Positions 35,901 through 45,078 of a DNA stretch of 64,000 nt are shown here, in pieces. Where the stretch lies: contig LSAX01000009.1 of NCBI GenBank assembly GCA_001557505.1, positions 620,001 through 684,000 on the forward strand, given 5' to 3'. The notes below the pieces were generated by a model that saw nothing but the letters and a program-made list of their open reading frames with translations, did not search any database and was not told where the DNA came from. Every line of letters begins with the position of its first letter. Position 1 is the stretch's first letter. The position numbers were made by a program, and so were the translations under genes. Source of the stretch: Reticulascus tulasneorum. Taxonomy: Eukaryota; Ascomycota; Sordariomycetes; Glomerellales; Reticulascaceae.

Positions 35901-36376
35901 ACTCCCTTTCCGAGATAGCCCGCCTCATGAGCCTTGTCAACACCAGTCAAGTGGTGGACAGTATAGTCGAGGGCGGCCTCATCATTTTCGAACGATGCAC
36001 TGCTGTTCAAGGGAGAAAGTTGCATACGAGCCTGGGTCCATGCCTGCGCTACCTCGGCGACGCCTTGCAGGGTGTCGATGTTGTCTGTCTCCGACTCGAT
36101 GCTGAATCCAGTGAATATGTCCGAGTCGAATGTTTTCAGCACCTTGGCTCCTCCTGCAGTGATCCTTTTGGACAAGTCGGCAAGATTGGTTCCCTAACGG
36201 AACAGTTAGACCCCAATCTTATGCGTCTCTACAACGGCGGAACTTGCCTTGGCAACTTCGACAACAAACTTCTTGGGAGCTCGGTTACTAGGCTCCGTAT
36301 CAGTCAGGCTCCTCCTTGGAAGAGAGGCCAGCGCCCCGGTAAGGGAAGCTGCGAAGAGCGCGATTGTGTAATGCAT
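32935..36376 (-). CDS. Secreted subtilisin-like serine protease (S8A, PA domain), copy 2
   Basis: Predicted 909 aa in 11 exons: 36376-36248, 36193-35855, 35805-35742, 35670-35574, 35521-35464, 35404-35348, 35219-33800, 33733-33628, 33548-33461, 33377-33118 and 33046-32935. Signal peptide MHYTIALFAASLTGALA, propeptide, then catalytic Asp ~147 (MVDTGVYYNHP), His ~196 (GHGTHVAGI) and Ser ~519 (LSGTSMACPYVAGVAALY). A PA insert (RIALVRRGQCQFS) and an Fn3-like C-terminal region complete it. The first intron (36194-36247) begins GCAAGT and is therefore a GC-AG intron. Exon lengths 64, 58, 57 and 88 nt are identical to those of copy 1, showing common descent, but copy 1's intron at 20228-20284 is absent here. 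Role: extracellular protein degradation. Confidence 0.9.
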
Positions 36377-37656
36377 CTTCGTCTAAAGGTCCCCTAGTGG
36401 ATGTCTGGGCAACGGTGTTACCGAGCCATATTACGAAGGAAATGCCCGCAGTTTTATCATCTAACGGTCATACTACGATTATTTACTAGCCTTCCTCATT
36501 CGACGAACCCTCGAACATGAAGCCCTACGAAGAGTATGCGTCACGGCGGCGCGCTGACCAGGGACTAACATCGAACGGGCCATGCCACGATTCGCGGTTG
36601 GAACTGCTGGTTTCGGAGGCGAAAGAATCGCTTACGACAGAGTCTGTTGACGGATTAGGATTTATCAAGGCAGTCTCTTGGATTGTAGAAGCGATATGCC
36701 CCTCATGGTCAACCTTCTACAAAGTATTTACAAGGATGCAGTACTGGTGCCAATTTCCGGTTTTGTAAGGTGAGAAGGAGAACGCCATGGCGTGCATGAC
36801 AATGTAACCCAAAGACTTTGGCTCGTTTTGTCAGCAATGGTTTTCGGACAAAGAGCCGGCAGGCCAAAACTTGGGAGGTAGTAATAACATGCTTGAAATA
36901 GTGCATCTGTCAGACGTGCAAGGACGCCAGGCATTTGGTTGTGTGGTGCGTCCAACTAGGCTGATGCACTGTTATCAAGATCCTTCCCCATTCATGTGCC
37001 CCATTCAAACAGGACCGACCACGCTCACTCTCAACCAGAACTGCACCCTTTCCCTTTTTCTTAATATTGGCATGCAGACCGTGTCGGATGGTTGTCGCCG
37101 GCGATAGGATCCCGGAGATCGGGATAGGCTTGACATACGAGCAAGTACGGCGACTGGGACATAGTTAGGGACCAGAACGTGCACTCACAGCACAACCCAT
37201 TGTCGCCTTCCAAAGAGCATCTTGACTGGCCGCTCCTCTAGCACTTCTTCTCGCTCGACAGCCAACACCTCCGCCATACCACGCCGGCCTCCGTCGTCCA
37301 CACCCCCAAGCGCTTTCTTAGCGTTTCCGCCGAACGCCCCGGATTAAAATTACCGCCAAACTTGCAGCGGCCGGTGCTCCGAAACACTGGCCTCGTTGTT
37401 GGCAAGACCTGTGGACACCATGCTGGTCTGGAGGTCAGAGCCGATTGCATCGGGATGCTCCGGACAAATTGGGTGCTGCAGACGAGAGCGGGATTGAGTC
37501 ATAGATGGATGGCGATGCCGCGATTATCACCAACAAGCCAATAGGCACAAACCAATATGAGTCAGGCCATTATCGTCGTTGAGGCATCAAAACCCCGACA
37601 TCACATCTCTGCAGCAACTCTCGTATCAGCAACGCAATCTCACAAAATCACCAGCA
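36377..37656. other. Intergenic, no gene recognised
   Basis: About 1.28 kb between the start of subtilase 2 and a broken 2EXR gene. A plus-strand frame at 36517-36768 has no motif. Contains the subtilase 2 promoter. No repeat identified. Confidence 0.4.
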
Positions 37657-38293
37657 ATGGCGGCCTTTTTCCTCTTTCCTCACCTCCCTTCCGAGCTCCG
37701 CAACCACATCTGGGAACTTTCCATCTGGCCACGAGAAGTCATAGTCGTACCACACCCCGGAGCGGGCTCATTAGACTACTACTCCTGCCTGACCAAAGTA
37801 CCAGCAGTACTACACGCCTCTGCGGAATCTCGCTCGGAACTTCAGTCATTTTACATCATGGCATTGTCTACGGCCAGCACCCGCGATATGTATCTATTCG
37901 AAAACTTGTAATACCCGACTCTTCGTCGCTGAGAGCCAGCTTATCCGACGACTAAAGATTGATGTGGGCTCTTTAGATATGTTCTTTGAAACTGCATCAT
38001 CAGAAGGACGTACATTCTATTCTATTTCTTCCGGCATTGCGTGGCTGCCTTCATTGGAGTACCTTATCATTATAGCGAAAGGCACATTTGCAGAGGACTG
38101 GTTAAACTGGTATGCGGCGGTCAATGATGTACACGAGTGCAGAGAGACGCCAATCCAGGTAAGGGTAATTGGCCCTGATGATGAGATAAACTCGGGGAAC
38201 TATCAGAGGCGGGATAGAGATCGTCGTAAGGAGCTAGCCGCGAGATATTCAGATTATGAGATTTCGGACTCGGAGGGGTCAGCAGAGCTCTAG
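37657..38293 (+). pseudogene. Frameshifted 2EXR-domain protein
   Basis: The start MAAFFLFPHLPSELRNHIWE is the signature of the fungal 2EXR domain, followed by PAVLHASAESRSEL. This frame stops at 37909-37911. The remaining half reads in another frame from about 37940 (ESQLIRRLKIDVGSLDMFF ... LPSLEYLIIIAKG) to the stop at 38293, and resembles the C-terminal part of the same family. A stretch in the third frame (YGQHPRYVSIRKL) between them also looks coding. No intron of normal size with matching phase joins the first frame to the second, so one or two frameshifts between 37850 and 37945 are likely. The function of intact relatives is unknown. Confidence 0.5.
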
Positions 38294-38654
38294 GATGCCT
38301 ACCCTCCGGACGTCTCGCAAGTCGGATGGCCTTGCGACACTTCATATCCAGACCCGTACCACTCCGATTAGGCCCAATCACATCACTAGAAATGCGTACG
38401 TGCCGTGGTTGTAGTACGCAGTTCGGAGTCCTCAATTGAGACATGGAACGGCGGGTTCTGTGATTGTCAAAGTCGGTAAGCCTACCGGTGGCATCATGGA
38501 TGGCTGCTCGGGACATCGAACAAGGCTCGCAGGGGTTAATTACAGGTGTAAGATGGTACTGGTAGGGTGTTGCAAGATAACTTAGCAGTAAAGGGCGGTA
38601 AGTCACGACATGTAGGCAATGAGGATGATCCGGAAAATTTGACAAAGAAAAAAA

Positions 38655-38672
38655 GGGGGGGGGGGGGGGGGG
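38655..38672. repeat. 18-base poly-G tract after an A run
   Basis: Eighteen consecutive G on the plus strand, directly preceded by seven A and followed by AAACCCCC. Its length is prone to slippage and sequencing error; G-quadruplex formation is possible. Confidence 0.9.
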
Positions 38673-39035
38673 AAACCCCCACAGAGAAACTATAGCGCGT
38701 TCGGGCAATTACTTGGCTGTGCCCTCGTGGTCTCCAAGTAGTAAGATTGATTTGTGTACAGTGATTACCGCAGTGTTCAGAGGGTAAATACCAGGGTCGC
38801 AGGGAACAACTCTTTGTACGGGCAAGTTGTAAACTGCAGTAGGCGGTGCCCATGCCGAGATGCTGGCGCAGTCTTCCCCAGACCAATACTGCACCCAGGT
38901 GAGATTAGCGCGACAACGCACCATATCCTCTCGCCCAAGGCAGATTTCAATCCCGCTATGGCTCAACTGCAGCACTCTCAATCCAGCTGCTGTTCAGGCA
39001 TTTGGATTACTTCGATGGCTACCTTAGTCTAGCTC

Positions 39036-39431
39036 TCATCTCAGCTTGGCTCCAGGTGGGCGGGATCTCAGGGACCCACTATCATTCGAATGTCGAAGTA
39101 TAATAACGAGCTGCGACTCACTCGCTAGCTTTTGATCGCATTGTGAGATTTCACCCTGCTTGCTTCCTCCCGTTGGGTCAGTGGCCATGTGACCAGATTC
39201 AGTTCTGCTATGCGGCAGTCCAAGGCAAGTATAGAGCCTTACCTGACCTGGAAGACTGCTCGAGAACGCCGTGGCGTCAACTAAGGCTCCTGATCCGGTA
39301 AGCTCCAGGAGCTCCCAGCCGTGAAGCTTTCGCCCGCCATTAGGACGCTGGCGTTTTGCCAACCCCTCCAAGTCAAATGATGCCGTCTTGGCAAGCGCTT
39401 CAAACGCTGTGCAGTACCGATGAGCTTGCAT
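39036..39431 (-). CDS. Hypothetical protein fragment (weak)
   Basis: A 131-codon frame beginning MQAHRYCTAFEALAKTASFD at a genuine ATG. The first 60 residues (GGRKLHGWELLELTGSGALVDATAF) look like protein. After SSSLPGQ a GTAAGG donor near 39237 suggests an intron, and the downstream sequence loses protein character. No family recognised and no 3' exon could be placed. Confidence 0.2.
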   Translation of the reverse strand: MQAHRYCTAFEALAKTASFDLEGLAKRQRPNGGRKLHGWELLELTGSGALVDATAFSSSLPGQVRLYTCLGLPHSRTESGHMATDPTGGSKQGEISQCDQKLASESQLVIILRHSNDSGSLRSRPPGAKLR

Positions 39432-39674
39432 AGCCTCTAGCTGGAACTATCGAAATGGGCAATTCAAGTACGTAAGGCGGAGCCAATGAGGCTCTATTGC
39501 GGTGAGCTGGAGCGAATAGGAAACTGTGTAGGCCCGAGTGCACCACCACTTATAAGAGCACCGCAGAGCCCGTGATGCCTTCATGTTGCACTCCATGTTC
39601 AGTTCCGTGTTCTATTCCACTTCGAAAAATCTAGTCTCGCCCAAGTATCTTGTCCGCCGACGTATACCAACAAT

Positions 39675-40891
39675 ATGGAGTTCTGTAACATTCCCCCAGA
39701 CACGGTCATTGGACTGAACAGGACCGACAACACAAGTCTGATATACAGCGACTTCAGCACCTCCCGCGCAAACATGGGACCCTGCGGTGAGCCGACGTAT
39801 TTGAGGCCTGACCCAGGAGGCTGCCTCCTCCCCTGGCCGTACACGCTTGCCTGGATCCTCATTCATCTGCCCGTCACAATCCTCAGAGTGACGAGATGGG
39901 AGAAGGTGCAGACGTTGTCCATCCTGCTCGCCTTCTTCAGCGTCTACTTCACGGCCCAGGCGTACACGACACACATGTCGCCTGACCAGATCCTGGTGTG
40001 GATGCCCCTGGCTATTGTGCTCGATATCGGTGCCATGATGCAGCTTGTCTTCCTCGTGGTAGAGGAGAATGGTGTCTCGCTGCTGTGGTATGCTCTGCGA
40101 GGGTCCATTCTGCGACCGTGTACTGGTGGGAGAAGACGCAGCTCGGAAAAACTGGCGCGGCAGCCACGAGAGGATGGCAGAGGTAAAAGATATCACACCA
40201 TTTGACCGGCTCATGCTAACATTGCCTTCCAGTCGAGGTCGTTAACCTGGGTCCCGAACCTGTCCCCGAAGGCCGCGGCCTGGTCGGCAAAGCCTGGCTC
40301 ACGGTTCTCGCCTTGGCTCTCCTCATTACGCTTCTAATCCTCCAAATAATCGGTCTTGCTTCCGCCGCCCGCGGTCGCCATGTCCAGTCGCTGAAAGCGG
40401 TCTGGTGCTCCCCGATGTTTCAGTCCTCTCTCTCCGTCCTCGCAAGCTGTGGTCAAGCCCCATACCCGGTCGACCTCTCCGCCAGTCAGGGAATCGGCTG
40501 CATCAATCTTCCCGCTGACGACCAGTACCGCTGGCTGACTGCCACCGTGGCCGTGCTCTCCATCTCGCTCTTCTTCGAGGTCTGCGACGCTGCGATACTG
40601 ATCATGGTTGGCAACAGGACAAAATGGTTGGGCGCTAGCATGCAAAGGCCGTGGTTCACGATGCTTACGGGCAATGTGGTTCTTTTCTCAATTCTGGTAG
40701 TTGGGGTCGTGAGCTCGACACAGTTGCCGCGATATGTAAGTCGTGTGGTGTTGGTTTTCAAATATGAGCAGAGTATTCAGTCCGCAACGGTCTGCAGCGG
40801 CACGCTGATATCGTCAGGGGTGCGGGGTGCCATTATTGGTTGGACCGATGGATTTTTGCATAGCTGGGGCGATACATATCAGGGGTTCTAA
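39675..40891 (+). CDS. Hypothetical polytopic membrane protein
   Basis: Predicted 388 aa. Exons 39675-40182 and 40233-40891; the 50-bp intron (GTAAAAG, GCTAAC, TTCCAG) keeps phase. Hydrophobic segments: LPWPYTLAWILIHLPVTILR, VQTLSILLAFFSVYF, ILVWMPLAIVLDIGAMMQLV, then after a basic loop WLTVLALALLITLLILQIIG, TATVAVLSISLFFEV and MLTGNVVLFSILVVGVVSS, i.e. about six passes. It begins with a short lumenal/outside segment with two NxT/S sites. Family not recognised by name, although the layout resembles unnamed fungal membrane proteins. At 40736 a GTAAGT inside the last exon could start a 45-nt in-frame intron ending TATTCAG, so two isoforms differing by 15 residues are possible. Confidence 0.68.
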
Positions 40892-41092
40892 GTGGTGATC
40901 ATGATTCATGAAGTAGCTCTCATATTTTATTCTCTCATACTCTAGCAACCGAGTTCTGCAACTATTCTAGTCTCAATCTGAGCAGCAAGGCATAGTAAAG
41001 CGCATATGCTTGAATCCATTCGCACACATCTTGCTCGTCAATGCGTCCACAATCTCCGTCTGAAGGTACTGAAGGTACTCACAGTACTACGA

Positions 41093-43087
41093 TCAGCAAC
41101 CGTCTTTGGTCTTTTTATGCTCTGACCTACGAGCTGCCTCCAAGGCACTCAGATGAAATTGCTCAGCCAGAGTCATAGACATTGGTGAGGATGCGTGCTC
41201 ACTTGAAGCTGGCGAAGCTTCTGGGACCGACGAAGCTTCCGGGATTGGCAAGGCTTCTGGGATTGGCGAGGCTTCCGGGACTGGCGAAGCTTCCGGGACT
41301 GGCGAAGCTTCCGGGACTGGCGAAGCTTCCGGGACTGACGACACATGCAATGCTGGTGATCTTGGTTGTACTGGCAGTGCTAGCACCATTCCCGACGATC
41401 GTCGTATCCCCGGTCGTTGTGGCGGTAGTTGCGATGGCCATGGCACTCGCGATGATCTCGGCCTGTTCGACTCTCGCAATGCCTGTAGCACTCCTAATAC
41501 CGGGACATCCCTGACAAGTCCAACATGAAGCTTATGAAGTTCTTTTCCGTTCCGAAGCTTCATGATCCATCCACTCTCGTTCGGCGCGGTCTTCTTCGTC
41601 AGATTTGCTTGACGAAACTGGTCAGGTCTCTGGTTTGGATTGAGATACTTGTAAGAGGCAACCAAATCGCTAAATGCCCGCTTACCTTGAGGTGTCTGGG
41701 GCAGTGGGGTTGATAAGCGACGAAAGGGATTCTCATAGGCATCGTAAGGTTGTTCGTCGCTGTCCTGATTATCAGTAAGATCGATTGCTTGAGAGTGTCC
41801 ATCGCTGTATTGATCCTCCATGTCAAGCATGTCTACATCCTCTCGATCATGATGATGTTCATCGTTGTCCTGGTCATCAATGAGGTCGACTACCTCGGAA
41901 TTTCCATCAACGACGTCCTCCTCGATGTCAAGCATATCTGCATCCTCGATGTCCTCCTCGATGTCAAGCTTGTCTGCATCCTCTTGATCATCATTCACAA
42001 ATGAAAAGACAATATTATCTGGTTCGAAGCCCTCGATCTCAGCAATATAAGCTCTCAGCTCATCATCCTCCATCTCGTCCTCCGAATCATCGCTCTGAAT
42101 GGTCATGTGTCCGCCGTACACCCTTTTTGGCCGCGGAGTCGGCAACGAGCTGTCGAGAACAAATGGCCAGACATGAATCGTAAACTCGACACCAGTCGCG
42201 GCACTAAGTCTTTTCAAAAAGGGGACGCAATTGCCTGTCGTTCGTTCCGGTGTTCCACAAGGCTGGCGATTCAGATGGATTTCGTAAACCGGCTTGACAA
42301 TGAGGCCAGCGATTTCCTGTTTGAGAGCTCGAAAGTTATCTCTAGTGCAGACACCCCCTTTCTGTTTGATCTTGAAAAGCTTGAACAAAACGCAAATAGC
42401 AAAAACTGCCAGCTTCTTTTCCACATGAGTGGCGGCCCAGGAACCCTCTTGCTCCCTAGTAGCCTTTTTGCCAGCACCATCATACACTGCAAACTTCATG
42501 TTGATGCCGAGCAATTTGGCGAAACTCTTCACACGGTCGACGTATTCATCCTTCCCGCTTATTGTGAGCTTGTGGATGTGGAGTTGATGTTGATCGCTCG
42601 TTCCAGCACCGACTCCGCGACTGGCGAGGAATCCCATTGTCCTTAGCGCGAATCGATGTTTCTCGTGCCAGAGATCATAAAGATTTTCCGAGGCAGATGA
42701 TGGTAGATTTGTATGAGCCCAGTGTTGATACACGGTGAATTGCGGCAGCTGTTTGTCGTCTGTATGAAAGTACATGCCACTCATCACTCCCCGCAGCATT
42801 TTGGTCTTTCCCATACTCGTCTTGCCAGAAGAATCTTGCATCATTGGGGGAAGGAACTTGCCACAAGCGACTTGCACCAGAACATCAAAGCGAGGGGTTT
42901 CGTCAGTGCTGTCCCATGTCTTGTAAAACATCAAGTTTCTTGCCGGGTCTGTTGTTAGAAAGGCGTGGCCATCTTCGGCTGAGTGTTGAGGGTGGTGGCT
43001 GTCCTTCAAATCAGAGTTGTTCTCCTCCGTTCCTGGAAGCGAAAGGTCCGGATCGCATCCAGGAGAAGATCTTGCCAGGGAGGACAT
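41093..43087 (-). CDS. Large protein with deaminase-like H-x-E / C...C signature and low-complexity tail
   Basis: Single exon, 664 aa from the first ATG at 43087; the frame is open 56 codons further upstream without an ATG. Residues ~190-310 give a pattern like zinc-dependent deaminases. THVEKKLAVFAI (His ~221, Glu ~223) sits in a helix; a strand ends in IHLNRQPC (Cys ~277); a second Cys ~287 is in GNCVPFLKRL; then comes a strand GVEFTIHVW. In known deaminases H-x-E and P-C-x-x-C bind zinc and supply the proton donor; here the cysteines are nine residues apart, which is unusual. The middle is acidic with repeats of DADMLDIEED and two SUMO-interacting-like motifs (VVDLIDD, AIDLTDN). The C-terminus has VPEASP repeats. 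The deaminase assignment is my inference, and the gene otherwise resembles no family I know. Confidence 0.6.
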   Translation of the reverse strand: MSSLARSSPGCDPDLSLPGTEENNSDLKDSHHPQHSAEDGHAFLTTDPARNLMFYKTWDSTDETPRFDVLVQVACGKFLPPMMQDSSGKTSMGKTKMLRGVMSGMYFHTDDKQLPQFTVYQHWAHTNLPSSASENLYDLWHEKHRFALRTMGFLASRGVGAGTSDQHQLHIHKLTISGKDEYVDRVKSFAKLLGINMKFAVYDGAGKKATREQEGSWAATHVEKKLAVFAICVLFKLFKIKQKGGVCTRDNFRALKQEIAGLIVKPVYEIHLNRQPCGTPERTTGNCVPFLKRLSAATGVEFTIHVWPFVLDSSLPTPRPKRVYGGHMTIQSDDSEDEMEDDELRAYIAEIEGFEPDNIVFSFVNDDQEDADKLDIEEDIEDADMLDIEEDVVDGNSEVVDLIDDQDNDEHHHDREDVDMLDMEDQYSDGHSQAIDLTDNQDSDEQPYDAYENPFRRLSTPLPQTPQGKRAFSDLVASYKYLNPNQRPDQFRQANLTKKTAPNESGWIMKLRNGKELHKLHVGLVRDVPVLGVLQALRESNRPRSSRVPWPSQLPPQRPGIRRSSGMVLALPVQPRSPALHVSSVPEASPVPEASPVPEASPVPEASPIPEALPIPEASSVPEASPASSEHASSPMSMTLAEQFHLSALEAARRSEHKKTKDGC
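41211..41338 (-). repeat. 18-bp tandem repeat coding VPEASP
   Basis: About seven copies of an 18-bp unit (plus strand GGCGAAGCTTCCGGGACT) in frame with the gene, coding VPEASP or variants (IPEALP, IPEASS). The middle copies are identical, the outer ones diverged, so copy number probably varies. Confidence 0.9.
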
Positions 43088-43562
43088 AAATGCGGCTGCT
43101 TGAAGGAATGATTTGAACACCGAAATATGAAGTTTGAGTAATGCGGAGAGGAAGTAGTCGCAGGGAAATTGGAGAAGCGTTGCAGCGGATGTGTGGTATT
43201 GCGAGACCTCGGACGATGGTGAAGCTGCTGTGATGCCTCCAGTCTGGTCAAGCAAACAGGGAAGAAAAGAATGATGCTAGAGCTCCAGGGGTGTCTACAA
43301 TATGAAGGGTCCACAGGTTTCGAAATTGCCATAGAAGCTGCGACAGATGGAGAGTGGTATGCATCATAGAGGTAGTTGCTTTACATAAGGTTGACAGAAT
43401 TTACTTGGGTTAAGGCAAGAACAACGGCGCCATGTTACGAGGATAAGGAAGGCGAGAATATAAAGTGTGGTTTGGGAGGAGGTCGGTCAAATGAGTTTCA
43501 TTTTCAGACGCCTAGCCCAATGCATTCCCGTAGACGAAGCCTCGTTACAGACGTGCAGGTAT
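43088..43562. other. Short intergenic region
   Basis: About 475 bp between the 3' end of RPS19 and the start of the deaminase-like gene; the 43088-43255 part is open in the latter's frame and may be a 5' coding extension or 5' leader. No other feature seen. Confidence 0.45.
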
Positions 43563-44368
43563 CTATTCCTCATCTTCCTCCTCCTCCTCGGCCTCAGCGG
43601 TAGTCTGGGCGATTCCTGTTCCAGCATTAGCGCGTGTTACTACATGTTATGCGAGGGTTCAAGTAACTTACGGTCCAAATCTCGCTGGCCGGACTGTGTA
43701 ATTCGTCGGCCGCCCTTCTCCTCATCCTTCTCAAGGACGCCAATCTTCTCCAGCGCTTGGAAAACCTTGCGATCGACGCTGCCGCTGGCATCGACGTGCT
43801 TGGAGGGTCGGGTGCCTCTGTTCTTAGCGGAACCGTGGACCTTTCGCAGACGGCCTACACCGACATTCTTTCTCAGGTAGACATGTCGGGCAATCGAAGC
43901 AGCTCGGACATAGAACCAGTCGATGTTCTGGGGTGGCATCTCCTTCGCGGGACCAGTCTTGACGAGATCGACCCAACCTGCAGGTTATTAGGGACAACTG
44001 ATGTGGGCAACGGGAGTGTGACAAGGGACATACCTGGAATGGGCAGCTTGCCTTGCCTTTTCAGGAAAGCGGCATAAGCGTTGATGAACTTGTGGCTCTG
44101 ACAAGAAGAATACCATTAGCATGATTCCGTCGTCAGAAGTCTTTCGACCCCCTCGCGCCTGCTCATAGTATAATCCAATATCCAATATTCCGATCCTCAT
44201 TGCCTGTATATGCTCGTGACCCTCAGCGCAAGAATGTCTCGTCTTCGCTGCCTCGTCTTCGCCAGGGACTGGAGCAGCAACTCATCGGATCGGTTGGAGG
44301 TATGTCGACCACTGAATAGTAAAGGTTTAACCTACATCCACATCGCGTACGGTAACTCCACCAGCCAT
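43563..44368 (-). CDS. RPS19: 40S ribosomal protein eS19
   Basis: Predicted 151-aa cytosolic small-subunit protein. Exons 44368-44336, 44097-44034, 43977-43672 and 43615-43563; all junctions keep phase. The whole family sequence is present: MAGGVTVRDVD, KFINAYAAFLKRQGKLPIPG, WFYVRAASIARHVYLRK, RPSKHVDASGSVDRKV, LEKDEEKGGRRITQSGQRDL, then an acidic tail EEEEEDEE. The 238-bp first intron, right after the eleventh codon, is much longer than others here, a common arrangement in fungal ribosomal-protein genes where it can carry regulatory sequence. Essential for 40S maturation. The acidic tail and AEMPPQN-type region agree with Sordariomycete copies. Confidence 0.97.
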
Positions 44369-45078
44369 GTTTGCGGTGATTTTTTCGTGAAGAGTTACTG
44401 CTGATTGAAGGAAGCCGTGATGTTTTGCAGAGGAGTTTTTTTGGTGGTTGACCTTGAACTCTTGGCGGGTTAGGGCCTGCCCTTCAGAGCACGTGGTGGT
44501 GTGACAGCAGATCACGTGACTAGGACACCCCTCACAGTGCAATCAATCCCTGCATCTCTGACTGTGCTAGTGCTTCTCGACAAGATGTTCCTAACCTGGA
44601 TTGCGAAAAGTGGTTCAGCTCTTAATATGTAGGTTCAAAGTCTTTCTAATGAGAGCAGTACGAAGGTATATGTGTCGACCGCGCAAAGGCCTGTATCATT
44701 GCCACCTCTGAGCCACAGGCAGCACATGTTCAAAGATGTACGTTCATCGAGACACATCCCAGGATGATGCATTCCAATTCAAGTCCAGAGATCAAGGTAA
44801 GGTGTAGTTTTAAGCAGTAAGGGCAATTATTTTACTGCAGCAAGTTGCTTCTATTCACGTCTATATACGCGGGTATGATCAAGCGACACAAATGGTATGA
44901 CCTAAAACGCCGACAGCATGCAAGTCATGGTATCGTCAAACTAACGTTGTTCCAACAACAATATCCTGGATGGCTACCGAGCCAAGTCCACGCAATCCAC
45001 TCATCCTCTTCAAAGTTTGAAACGAGATGCTCGAATCAAAGCCATGGGGCTTCCTGTCCTTCCTCCCTCTCGTTGTGC
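44369..45078. other. Intergenic, contains RPS19 promoter
   Basis: About 710 bp between the start of RPS19 and the stop of the ZIP gene. No coding motif. A pyrimidine/AC-rich part near 44500-44560 could belong to the ribosomal-protein promoter, but no specific element was identified. Confidence 0.45.

Larger units (their letters stand above)
38294..39674. other. Intergenic with a long G run
   Basis: About 1.38 kb. Contains an 18-base G homopolymer and one weak minus-strand frame, both listed separately. Nothing else recognised. Confidence 0.4.
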
